Source: Nocardia yamanashiensis NBRC 100130
GTDB taxonomy: Bacteria; Actinomycetota; Actinomycetes; Mycobacteriales; Mycobacteriaceae
Assembly: GCF_001613325.1 (NCBI RefSeq)
Contig: NZ_BDCD01000007.1
Span: forward strand, 1-64,000
DNA length: 64,000 bases
Reading direction: 5' to 3'
Shown piece after piece: positions 34,796-43,400 of the stretch (its first letter is position 1; every line of letters starts with the position of its first letter). The notes beneath the pieces were generated by a model. The model was not told where the DNA came from and made no database searches. It saw nothing but the letters and a program-made list of their open reading frames with translations. The position numbers were made by a program, and so were the translations under genes.

Positions 34796-36181
34796 ATGTC
34801 CTTCGTCAATGGTTCGGTGTCGTATTGGTTCCGCGAGCTCGGGGAGGTGCGCGCGGGGGCGCCGCTGTCCGGGCACGTGCAGGCGGATGTATGCATCGTC
34901 GGGGCCGGGTACACCGGGTTGTGGACCGCCTACTACTTGAAGAAGGCGCAGCCGGATCTGCGGATCGTGGTGCTGGAGAAGGAGTTCGCGGGGTTCGGGG
35001 CGTCGGGGCGCAACGGCGGGTGGGTGGTCGGGGAGATCGCAGGATCGGCGGAAGTGTACGCGCGGCGGCACGGGCGCGATGCGGCGGTGCGGTTGCAGCG
35101 GGCCATGTTCGAGACGGTCGAGGAGATCGTGACGGTCGCGGCGGGCGAGGGAATCGACGCCGATATCGTCAAGAGCGGGCAGACCACAGTGGCACGGAAC
35201 GCGGCGCAGCAGCGGCGGCTGAGCGAAACGCTCGCGCATGCGCGGGACTGGGGTTGGGGTGCTGACGATCTCATGATCGTCGAGCCCGAGCAGCGAATCC
35301 GGGTCGCGCACGCGACGGGGGCGCTGTGGACGCCGCATTGCGCGCGGGTGCAGCCGGCCAAGCTGGCACGCGGGCTGGCCGAGGTGGTGCGCGGGCTCGG
35401 CGTGGTGATCCACGAAGGCACCGAGGTCGAATCGGTGCGGGCCCGAACGGGTTCCGCGCCGGCGGCGGCCGTCACGGCGCGCGGGACGGTGACCGCGGAC
35501 TACGCCATCCGGGCCACCGAGGGCTTCTCCGCGGCGTTCGGGGCGAGCCATCGCGATTGGCTGCCGATGAACAGTTCCATGATCGTCACCGAGCCGTTGC
35601 CGGCGGCGGTGTGGGACGAGATCGGCTGGGCGGGAGCCGAATTGCTGGGCGATATGGCGCACTACTACATGTACGCCCAGCGCACCGCGGACGGGCGGAT
35701 CGCCTTCGGCGGGCGGGGCAAGCCGTACCGCTACGGCAGCCGGATCGACGACGCGGGCCGCACCCAGGAGTGGACGGTCGACGTGCTGCACGGCATGCTC
35801 GCCGACTTCTTCCCGGCCGCCGCCGACGTCCCCCTGGATCACGCGTGGTCGGGGGTGCTGGCCGTGCCGCGCGATTGGTGTTCGACCGTGGCGCTCGATC
35901 ACGCCACCGGCCTGGCCTATGCGGGCGGCTACACCGGCCACGGCGTCGCCGCCACCAATCTCGCCGCGCGCACCCTGCGGGACCTGATGCTGCGCCGCGA
36001 CACCGAATTGACGAGTTTGCCGTGGGTGAACTGGCCGGTGCGGCGGTGGGAGCCGGAACCGCTGCGCTGGATCGGCGTGCAGCTGATGTACTCGCTGTAC
36101 CGGGCCGCCGACCATCGCGAATCGCGGCTGGGCCGGACCTCGCGGATCGCCAAGGCGGCCGATCTGATCTCCGGGCGCTGA
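34796..36181 (+). CDS. FAD-dependent amine oxidoreductase (DAO family)
   Basis: A 461-residue flavoenzyme. The N-terminal dinucleotide fold is CIVGAGYTGLWTAYYL (about 33-48), followed by FGASGRNGGWV, the usual FAD-contact of gamma-glutamylputrescine oxidase/sarcosine-oxidase relatives. GLAYAGGYTGHGVAATNL near residue 378 closes the FAD site. GAGGA lies 8 nt before the ATG at 34796. It diverges from the oxygenase operon across about 190 bp and may share a promoter region and pathway. Oxidation of an amine or N-methyl group is expected from the family; the substrate is unknown. Confidence 0.82.
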   Translation: MSFVNGSVSYWFRELGEVRAGAPLSGHVQADVCIVGAGYTGLWTAYYLKKAQPDLRIVVLEKEFAGFGASGRNGGWVVGEIAGSAEVYARRHGRDAAVRLQRAMFETVEEIVTVAAGEGIDADIVKSGQTTVARNAAQQRRLSETLAHARDWGWGADDLMIVEPEQRIRVAHATGALWTPHCARVQPAKLARGLAEVVRGLGVVIHEGTEVESVRARTGSAPAAAVTARGTVTADYAIRATEGFSAAFGASHRDWLPMNSSMIVTEPLPAAVWDEIGWAGAELLGDMAHYYMYAQRTADGRIAFGGRGKPYRYGSRIDDAGRTQEWTVDVLHGMLADFFPAAADVPLDHAWSGVLAVPRDWCSTVALDHATGLAYAGGYTGHGVAATNLAARTLRDLMLRRDTELTSLPWVNWPVRRWEPEPLRWIGVQLMYSLYRAADHRESRLGRTSRIAKAADLISGR

Positions 36182-36185
36182 CCCC

Positions 36186-36217
36186 GCACCGGTGCGCGCA
36201 CCCGCGCGCACCGGTGC
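36186..36217. terminator. Hairpin terminator after the flavoenzyme gene
   Basis: A 13-bp perfect stem (36186-36198 with 36205-36217), 6-nt loop, starting 5 bp past the stop codon at 36181. Confidence 0.82.
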
Positions 36218-36320
36218 AAGCACACCCGTACGCACCGCATTTCCGCTGCGTAACAATGCTTTTGGTGCCGTTTGACAGTTCTCCGGATCCGGGTACACCG
36301 GAAGGGAGAGGACTTTCGCC

Positions 36321-37238
36321 ATGGGTATCGACGGCTCCTGGAACACCATCACTCGCGCGTTGAACGAGGTCAGCGGCCCCGGGCGGCGCGGCACGGAATG
36401 GACCACCTACCTGTGCCCGGTCCACGAGGCCGACGGCCGCCGCCATCATCCTTCGCTCGGCGTCGTCTACAACCATCAGCGGCAGCGCACGGTGGTCCGC
36501 TGCTTCGCGGGGTGCTCCGATGCGGATGTGCTCGAGCGGCTGGGCCTGCACGTGCGCGATCTGTTCGATCGCCCGCCCGATCCGCAGGCTCCCCGCCGTC
36601 CCGGGCCGCCCCCGGCGCTCGCCGTCGCGGACCGCGCGATCCTGGCCGCGGGCCTGCCGTTGTCGGTGCACAAGCCGAACCCGGGCCCGCGCCTGCGCCG
36701 CCCGATCCGGGTCGCCGCCTACATCTATCGCCGCCCCGACGGCAGCGCCGCGGGCCGGGTCATCCGCCTGCGCACCCTGCACGCGCGCGGCTTCGCCAAG
36801 TCCTTCTATCAGGAGCGGCGCACCGAATCAGGGTGGGAGCCCGGCGGTTTCCCGCGCTTCCCGTTCCAGCTCCCGCAACTGCTGGCCGCCGTGCGCACCG
36901 GCCGCGATATCTACGTCTGCGAAGGCGAAGCCGATGTCCTGACCGCCACCCACGCCGGTCGCACCGCGACCTGCAATGCGGGCGGCGCGAACGCCTGGCA
37001 CCCCGAGCACGCGGCCTGGTTCCGCGGCGCGCACCGGGTCTGGATCGTAGCCGACCGCGATGCGCCCGGCTACCGGCACGCGGCGCGGGTGGCCGAATCC
37101 CTGCGCGACCTGGTGGGCGAGCTGCGGGTGGTGCAGGCCCGCGACGGCAAGGACCTCACCGATCACTGCGATGCCGGGCACCAGATCAGCGAGCTGGATC
37201 CGGTGCCGATCCTGGATCAGCACTACCGCGCGCCGTGA
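36321..37238 (+). CDS. Primase-like protein: zinc finger plus TOPRIM domain
   Basis: A 305-residue protein. The N-terminal zinc-binding element is CPVH (about 32-35) with CFAGC (about 62-66), as in CHC2-type primases. A Pro/Arg-rich linker leads to a TOPRIM domain with CEGEADVLTA (Glu about 201) and WIVADRDAPG (Asp about 244-246). The C-terminus ends in KDLTDHCDAG, as in phage and plasmid primases. It lacks a helicase domain. Such stand-alone proteins are common cargo or relics of mobile elements in actinomycetes, but no other replication gene is adjacent. The last 53 bp overlap the convergent MmcQ gene. Confidence 0.8.
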   Translation: MGIDGSWNTITRALNEVSGPGRRGTEWTTYLCPVHEADGRRHHPSLGVVYNHQRQRTVVRCFAGCSDADVLERLGLHVRDLFDRPPDPQAPRRPGPPPALAVADRAILAAGLPLSVHKPNPGPRLRRPIRVAAYIYRRPDGSAAGRVIRLRTLHARGFAKSFYQERRTESGWEPGGFPRFPFQLPQLLAAVRTGRDIYVCEGEADVLTATHAGRTATCNAGGANAWHPEHAAWFRGAHRVWIVADRDAPGYRHAARVAESLRDLVGELRVVQARDGKDLTDHCDAGHQISELDPVPILDQHYRAP

Positions 37239-37599
37239 CCGGTTCCGAATCCAGCTGGGCCACCAGCGTTTTCGGCGCGACCATCCGGTAGGCGTCCTCG
37301 ACGATCTCCGCGATCTCAGCCCAGTCCACCGCGACGTCCAGCCCGACGCCGAGCCACCCGCGATGCCCCACATAGGGCGGCCGGAAGAACCGCTCCGGCT
37401 CGCTGCCGACCAGTTCTTCCTGCACGCCCGGCGGTGCGGCGCACCAGAATCCGAGCCGGCCGCCGTGATGCTCGTTCGAGAACATGACGAACGTCTTCTT
37501 ACCGCGCACGAACCAGGTCGGTTCACCGTGGCTGAGGCGTTCGGTCACCTCGGGCAGCGCCAGGCACAGGGCACGCAGCGGCTCCAGGACATCGGTCAT
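37186..37599 (-). CDS. MmcQ/YjbR family DNA-binding-like protein
   Basis: A 137-residue protein of the MmcQ/YjbR fold: LCLALPEVTERLSHGEPTW near the start, FVRGKKTFVMF, then RPPYVGHRGWLGVGLD and a final helix with IVEDAYRMVAPK. The fold resembles a double-wing DNA-binding module, but the function is unsettled. The ATG at 37599 is 6 nt after TAGCCT (37606-37611, minus strand), a leaderless signature. The 3' end overlaps the primase-like gene by 53 bp; the residues after about 120 are poorly conserved. Confidence 0.82.
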   Translation of the reverse strand: MTDVLEPLRALCLALPEVTERLSHGEPTWFVRGKKTFVMFSNEHHGGRLGFWCAAPPGVQEELVGSEPERFFRPPYVGHRGWLGVGLDVAVDWAEIAEIVEDAYRMVAPKTLVAQLDSEPVTARGSADPGSAPDPAR

Positions 37600-37659
37600 A
37601 GTCGCAGGCTAGGCCGTCGCGGGCGGCCGGCGCTTGGAGAAATGGGAACCGCGGCGGGC

Positions 37660-38331
37660 TCAGGCGTGGCGGGCGCGCACCAGATCGTGCAGATGGTCGG
37701 CGGTCAGGCCGATGAGCGAATCGCGGAAGATACGACCGGGCGCGTCGGGGACCGCGATCTCGCACGGAATCACGATCACCGTGCAGCCCGCGGTCTCCGC
37801 CGACATCGCACCGGTCGGCGAATCCTCGATGGCGATGGCCCGCTGCGGCGCCACACCGAGCAGCTCGGCCGCCCGCAGATACAGATCCGGCGCCGGTTTG
37901 CCCTGCGCGACCTCGTCCGCGCACACGGTGGCCACGAAGTTCTCCCGGCCGAGCGTATCGAGCCCGTACTCGGTGAGCGAGCGTTTGGTATTGGTCACCA
38001 GGGCCATCGGCACACCCGCCTCCCGGAACGCGGCGAGCGCGTCCTGCGCGCCCGGCCGCCATGGGATCGGATCATGGAACAGCTCGACGACCCGCCGCTC
38101 CAGCCACTCCCCGGCCTCCAGCACCGCATCCGGCGTGGGATCCAGACCCAGGCTGTTGAACAGGATCCGCAAGGCGTTCGGCCCGGAAGCGCCGATCAGG
38201 GCATGCCGGATCTCCTCGGTCATCTCGCGCCCGAGCTCCACCGACAGCTCGCGCACCGCGATATCCCACAGCTTCTCCGAATCCAGCAGCGTGCCGTCCA
38301 TATCCCACAGCACCGCGTCCGCCCGCGTCAC
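37660..38331 (-). CDS. HAD-superfamily phosphatase (beta-phosphoglucomutase-like)
   Basis: A 223-residue HAD hydrolase with all four motifs: LWDMDGTLLDS (nucleophile Asp about 10), TNTKRS (motif II), GKPAPDLYL (motif III Lys) and IEDSPTGAMSA (motif IV). The helical cap between motifs I and II places it with subfamily IA phosphatases and beta-phosphoglucomutase relatives. The GTG at 38331 is preferred. Longer in-frame starts up to 38379 would place the first codons inside the terminator hairpin at 38375-38405. The substrate is unknown. Confidence 0.82.
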   Translation of the reverse strand: MTRADAVLWDMDGTLLDSEKLWDIAVRELSVELGREMTEEIRHALIGASGPNALRILFNSLGLDPTPDAVLEAGEWLERRVVELFHDPIPWRPGAQDALAAFREAGVPMALVTNTKRSLTEYGLDTLGRENFVATVCADEVAQGKPAPDLYLRAAELLGVAPQRAIAIEDSPTGAMSAETAGCTVIVIPCEIAVPDAPGRIFRDSLIGLTADHLHDLVRARHA

Positions 38332-38374
38332 CGAATCACCCGTCCCTTCCACTGCCCTGACCCGCACAGAACCT

Positions 38375-38405
38375 GACAACGGCCCGCACGCGGCGGGCCG
38401 TTGTC
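38375..38405 (-). terminator. Hairpin terminator of the protein kinase gene
   Basis: A 13-bp perfect stem (38375-38387 with 38393-38405) and a 5-nt loop, 29 bp past the kinase stop on the minus strand and upstream of the HAD gene. Confidence 0.8.
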
Positions 38406-38433
38406 CAGCCTAACCAGGGACGACCGTCGCCGC

Positions 38434-40389
38434 TTACCCGCGCTGTGAGTCGGCGATCACCAGACGGCCGCCGTCACCGGTCACCCGGAACCAGCGGCGT
38501 TCGGATTCGGAGTAGCCGTTCTTGTGGGTGTAGGTGACGGTGCCGACGACCGTGTCGCCCTGCTGGGTGAGCCCGGATACGCTCACCGCGCTGAACTGGC
38601 CGAAGAACGCGGAGTAAGAATTGAATCCGCCCGCAGCGGCCTGATATCCGGGCGAGAGCATGGCCCACGCGCCGTTCACATTGCCGGGGAGCTGACCGTA
38701 GTAGCTCTGTACGAACGCGGTCTGCGCGGCCGCGTTCGGCGGGCCGAAGGGCGTGCTGGTCGGCGGGGGTGTGGTCGTGGTGGTCGGTTTGCCCGAGCTG
38801 GACGGTGGCGGGGTCGAGGACGGGGGCACCGTGCTGGACTGCTGCGGGACCTGCCCGGCGGCGCTGGTGCGCGGGGGCTGTTGTCCCGCACCGCCGTCCG
38901 AGGCGCCGCTGCCCGCCGAACCGCCGGTGCCGCCGCCCGTGCCGGAATCGCCGCCGGTGTTCGGGTCGGCCGGGGCCGACACCGACGCGCCGCCGGTCGC
39001 GATCGGCGGGTTGTCGCCGCTGCCACCGCGATTGAGCGAGGTCGCGATCACCACGGCGATGAGCACCGCGGCCGCGACGCCCAGGGCGATCAGGGCCAGT
39101 CGACGCCGATTCCCGTCGGCCGCACCGGAATTCGAGCCGAACGGAACCGGCGGCACCGGAACGCCGGGCGCGGTGCCGCGGCCTGCGCCTTGGCCCGTGC
39201 CGATGAACTCGGTCGCGTCGCCGGAGTTCGCGGTGGAACCCCCGGTACGGGAACCGGGCAGGACGGTGGTGGCGTCCGAACCCGCCCCCGCCGCAACGGC
39301 TCCGGCTCGTCCCGCGTCTCCCCCGGTGCGACCGGCTTCACCAGGACGGCCCGGATCGGTGCCGGTGCGACCGGAGCCCGTACGACTGGCCGCGGCGGCC
39401 ATGCCCGCGGCTCCGGCGGCGATCCCGCCCCCGGTGCCGCCATTGCGGCCCTTGCCACCGGTCCGCCCGCCGGTCCCGGTGGGACGCGGCCCGAAACCGC
39501 CTGTCCCCGGACCGGATTCGTTCTCCCCGGCCACCGGCAGCACCTTGGTGGCGTGCAGCGGCGCCACGGCCCGCCCATCGGCGACGGCCTGTAGTCGCTC
39601 GGCCGCCTGTTCCATGGTCGGCCGGTCGTCGGCGTCGGCGGCCAGCAGATCGATCAGCACCGGCCACAGCGCGGCAGCGTTCGCGGCCACCGGAACCTGT
39701 GCCCGCGCCACCGAATGCAGCACCGCGAGGGGATTGTCGCCCTCACCGAACGGCGGCGCACCCTCCACCGCCGCGTAAAGCGTTGAGCCCAAAGCGAATA
39801 CGTCGGACGCCGGTTCCGGATTCTCCCCGCGCGCCACCTCCGGCGAGAGGTACGCCGGTGTCCCGGCCAGGAATCCGGTGGAGGTGACGGTGACGTCGCC
39901 GGTGGCGCGGGAGATCCCGAAGTCGGTGATCTTCACCGTGCCGTCGTCCGCGACGAGAATGTTCGCGGGCTTCACATCGCGATGCACGATCCCGGCCTTG
40001 TGCGCCGCGGCCAGCGCCGCGGCCACTTTCGCCCCGATCCGCGCCACCTCGGCGGGTTCCAGGCGCCCCTTCTCCCGCATCAGCGCGGCCAGGCTGACCG
40101 CGTTCACGTATTCCATCACCAGCCAGGGCTGGCCGTCCTCCTCGGCGACGTCGAACACGGTCACCGCATTGGGATGATGCAGCCGCGCCGCGATCCGCCC
40201 CTCGCGCATGGCCCGCATCTTGGCCTCGATGGCCGCCGACCGGGTCAGGCCCGGTCCGAGCAACAGCTGTTTGACGGCGACCGTTCTCCGCAATCGCACG
40301 TCGGTCGCACGCCACACGACCCCCATCGCACCGGTGCCGATCGGATCCGTTAGTCGGTACCGCCCCGCAATCAACCGGTCAGAACTCAT
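38434..40389 (-). CDS. Membrane Ser/Thr protein kinase (PknB-type)
   Basis: A 651-residue Hanks-type kinase. The kinase domain (about 10-270) has the Gly loop IGTGAMG, the Lys in VAVKQLLLG, HRDVKPAN (catalytic Asp about 138), DFG (about 156) and GTPAYLSPE. A Gly/Thr/Arg-rich linker of about 150 residues leads to one membrane helix (about 430-452), then a Ser/Pro/Thr-rich stalk. The last domain (about 565-651) has a small alpha/beta look (FVQSYYGQLPGNVNGAWAML), unlike PASTA repeats. It senses an external signal through that domain and phosphorylates cytoplasmic targets. GGAGGGG precedes the ATG. Confidence 0.92.
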   Translation of the reverse strand: MSSDRLIAGRYRLTDPIGTGAMGVVWRATDVRLRRTVAVKQLLLGPGLTRSAAIEAKMRAMREGRIAARLHHPNAVTVFDVAEEDGQPWLVMEYVNAVSLAALMREKGRLEPAEVARIGAKVAAALAAAHKAGIVHRDVKPANILVADDGTVKITDFGISRATGDVTVTSTGFLAGTPAYLSPEVARGENPEPASDVFALGSTLYAAVEGAPPFGEGDNPLAVLHSVARAQVPVAANAAALWPVLIDLLAADADDRPTMEQAAERLQAVADGRAVAPLHATKVLPVAGENESGPGTGGFGPRPTGTGGRTGGKGRNGGTGGGIAAGAAGMAAAASRTGSGRTGTDPGRPGEAGRTGGDAGRAGAVAAGAGSDATTVLPGSRTGGSTANSGDATEFIGTGQGAGRGTAPGVPVPPVPFGSNSGAADGNRRRLALIALGVAAAVLIAVVIATSLNRGGSGDNPPIATGGASVSAPADPNTGGDSGTGGGTGGSAGSGASDGGAGQQPPRTSAAGQVPQQSSTVPPSSTPPPSSSGKPTTTTTPPPTSTPFGPPNAAAQTAFVQSYYGQLPGNVNGAWAMLSPGYQAAAGGFNSYSAFFGQFSAVSVSGLTQQGDTVVGTVTYTHKNGYSESERRWFRVTGDGGRLVIADSQRG

Positions 40390-40470
40390 GTGGTTGGACC
40401 CCTCCTGCTGGCTATCGCGCCGAGCAACCCCTGCAACTCTGCGCGATAGCCCGGAAACCTCTTGAAAATC

Positions 40471-43400
40471 TTAGGCGTTGAAGTACTTCGCTTCCGGGTG
40501 CAACAGGACGAAAGCATCCGTCGACTGCTCCGGATGCAGCTGCAACTCCTCCGACAGCATCACTCCGATCCGTCCCGCGTCGAGCAGGTCGACGAGCTTG
40601 GCGCGATCCTCCAGGTCGGGGCAGGCGCCGTAACCGAACGAGTACCGCGCGCCACGGTATCCGAGTTTGAAGTAATCCAGCACATCGGACGGATCCTCAT
40701 CGGCGACGGAATGTCCCTCCAGGGTCAGTTCTTCCCGGATCCGCCGGTGCCAAAACTCGGCGAGGGCTTCGGTGAGCTGAACGCCGATGCCGTGCACCTC
40801 GAGGTAGTCGCGATAGTTGTTGTCCGCGAACAGTTCATTGGCGAAGTCGGCGATGGGCTGACCCATGGTGACCAGCTGGAACGGCAGAACGTCCACCTGG
40901 CCGGTCCGCTCCGCGTCCTCCCGCGAGCGAATGAAATCCGCGATGCAGAGGAACCGGTCGCGTTGCTGACGCGGGAAAGTGAAGCGATACCGTTCCGGCG
41001 CATCGGGTTTCGGCTCGGTGAGAACGATCACATCGTCGCCCTCGGAGACCGCCGGGAAGTAGCCGTAGACGAGCGCGGCATGCTGCAGCACGCCCGAGGA
41101 GGTGAGCCGGTCCAGCCAATACCGCAGCCGCGGACGGCCTTCGGTCTCCACCAGTTCCTCATAGGACGGCCCGTCGCCGCCGCGCTGGCCGCGCAGGCCC
41201 CATTGACCCAGGAACAGGGCGCGCTCGTCGAGCAGACCGGAGTACTCGTTCACCGAGAGCCCCTTGACGATGCGGGTGCCCCAGAACGGCGGCACCGGCA
41301 CCGGCAGGCCGGCCGCCACGTCCGAGCGCGCCGGCACCTCCACCGGCACCTCGGCGGCCTTGCGCTGCTCCGCGATTCGCTTGGAGCGCTCATGCCGGGC
41401 TTTACGTTCGGCGGCCTTCTCGCGTTCGGCGATGGCCTCCGGCGAATTGCGGTCGATGCCCCCGCCGCGCTTGACGGTCATGATCTCGTCCATCAGCCGC
41501 AGGCCTTCGAAGGCGTCGCGCGCGTAGTGCACATCGCCCTCGAACACCTCGGTCAGATCCTGCTCCACATAGGCGCGGGTGAGCGCCGCGCCGCCGAGCA
41601 GCACCGGGAACTGTTCGGAGACACCGCGGGAGTTCATCTCCTCGAGGTTCTCCTTCATGATCACCGTGGACTTCACCAGCAGCCCGGACATGCCGATGAC
41701 GTCGGCCTTCTTGTCCACCGCGGCATCCAGGATGGCCGAGATCGGCTGTTTGATACCGAGATTCACGACCTCGTAGCCGTTGTTGGACAGGATGATGTCG
41801 ACCAGGTTCTTGCCGATATCGTGCACGTCGCCCTTGACGGTGGCGAGCACGATGCGGCCCTTGCCCGAGTCGTCGGTGGCCTCCATATGCGGTTCCAGAT
41901 GCGCCACCGCGGTTTTCATCACCTCGGCGGACTGCAGCACGAACGGCAGCTGCATCTGACCGGAGCCGAACAGCTCACCGACCGTCTTCATACCGGACAG
42001 CAGCGTTTCGTTGATGATCTGCAGCGGCGGAACCTCTTTCATGGCCTCGTCGAGGTCGGCCTCGAGGCCGTTGCGCTCGCCGTCCACGATGCGCCGCGCC
42101 AGCCGGTCGAACAGCGGCAGCGCCGCCAGCTCCTCGGCGCGCGAGGCCTTGGAGGAAGCCGTGGACACGCCCTCGAACAGCGCCATCAGCTTCTGCAGCG
42201 GGTCGTAGTCCTCGGTGCGCCGGTCGTAGACCAGGTCCAGGGCGGTCTGGCGCTGCTCCTCGGGAATCCGCGCCATGGGCAGGATCTTGGAGGCGTGCAC
42301 GATGGCCGAATCCAGTCCGGCTTCCACGCACTCGTGCATGAACACCGAGTTGAGCACCTGCCGGGCCGCGGGGTTCAGGCCGAAGGAGATATTCGAAAGA
42401 CCCAGCGTGGTCTGCACATTCGGGTGCCGGCGCTTGAGTTCGCGGATAGCCTCGATGGTTTCGATGCCGTCGCGCCGCGACTCCTCCTGGCCGGTGCCCA
42501 GGGTGAAGGTCAGCGTGTCGATGATGATGTCGGACTCTTCGAGCCCCCAGTTGCCGGTGATATCGGCGATCAGCCGCTCGGCGATGGCCACCTTGTGCTC
42601 GGCGGTCCGTGCCTGGCCCTCTTCGTCGATGGTCAGCGCCACCACGGCCGCACCGTGTTCGGCGACCAGCGCCATGGTCTGCTGATACCGCGAGTCCGGT
42701 CCGTCACCGTCCTCGAAGTTGACCGAGTTGACCGCGCAGCGCCCGCCCAGATGCTCCAGACCGGCCTTCAGCACCGGGGTTTCGGTGGAGTCCAGCATGA
42801 TCGGCAGCGTGGACGCGGTGGCCAGCCGGGAAGCCAGCTCGGTCATGTCCTTGGTGCCGTCGCGGCCCACGTAGTCGACGCACAGGTCGAGCATGTGCGC
42901 GCCGTCGCGGGTCTGGTCCTTGGCGATGTCCAGGCACTTCTGCCAGTCCTCGGCCAGCATGGCCTCGCGGAATGCCTTGGAGCCGTTGGCATTCGTGCGC
43001 TCGCCGATCATCAGGATGGTGGCGTCCTGCTCGAACGGCACCTGGGTGTACATCGAGGACACGCTGGGCTCGTGCACCGGCTTGCGCACCGCCGGCGTCA
43101 CCTCGCGCACCGCCTCGGCCACCTGCCGGATGTGCTCGGGGGTGGTGCCGCAGCAGCCGCCCACCATGGCCAGCCCGAACTCGGACACGAACTGGGTCAT
43201 GGCGACCGCGAGTTCCTCGGCGGTGAGCGGATATTCGGCCCCGTTCGCGCCCAGGATCGGCAGGCCGGCGTTCGGCATCACCGACACCGGCAGCTGGGCA
43301 TGCTTGGACAGATGCCGCAGGTGCTCGCTCATCTCGTCCGGGCCGGTGGCGCAGTTCAGGCCGATCATGTCGATGCCGAGCTTCTCGAGCGCGGTGAGCG

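Noticed and set aside
36321..37238. The TOPRIM gene as the missing JetD
   Set aside because: It carries a primase-type zinc finger, lacks the DUF2399 layout as I know it, and is 14 kb from jetABC.
38332..38379. A longer HAD phosphatase starting at 38379
   Set aside because: The start would lie inside the kinase terminator hairpin, and the added residues are not part of the fold.
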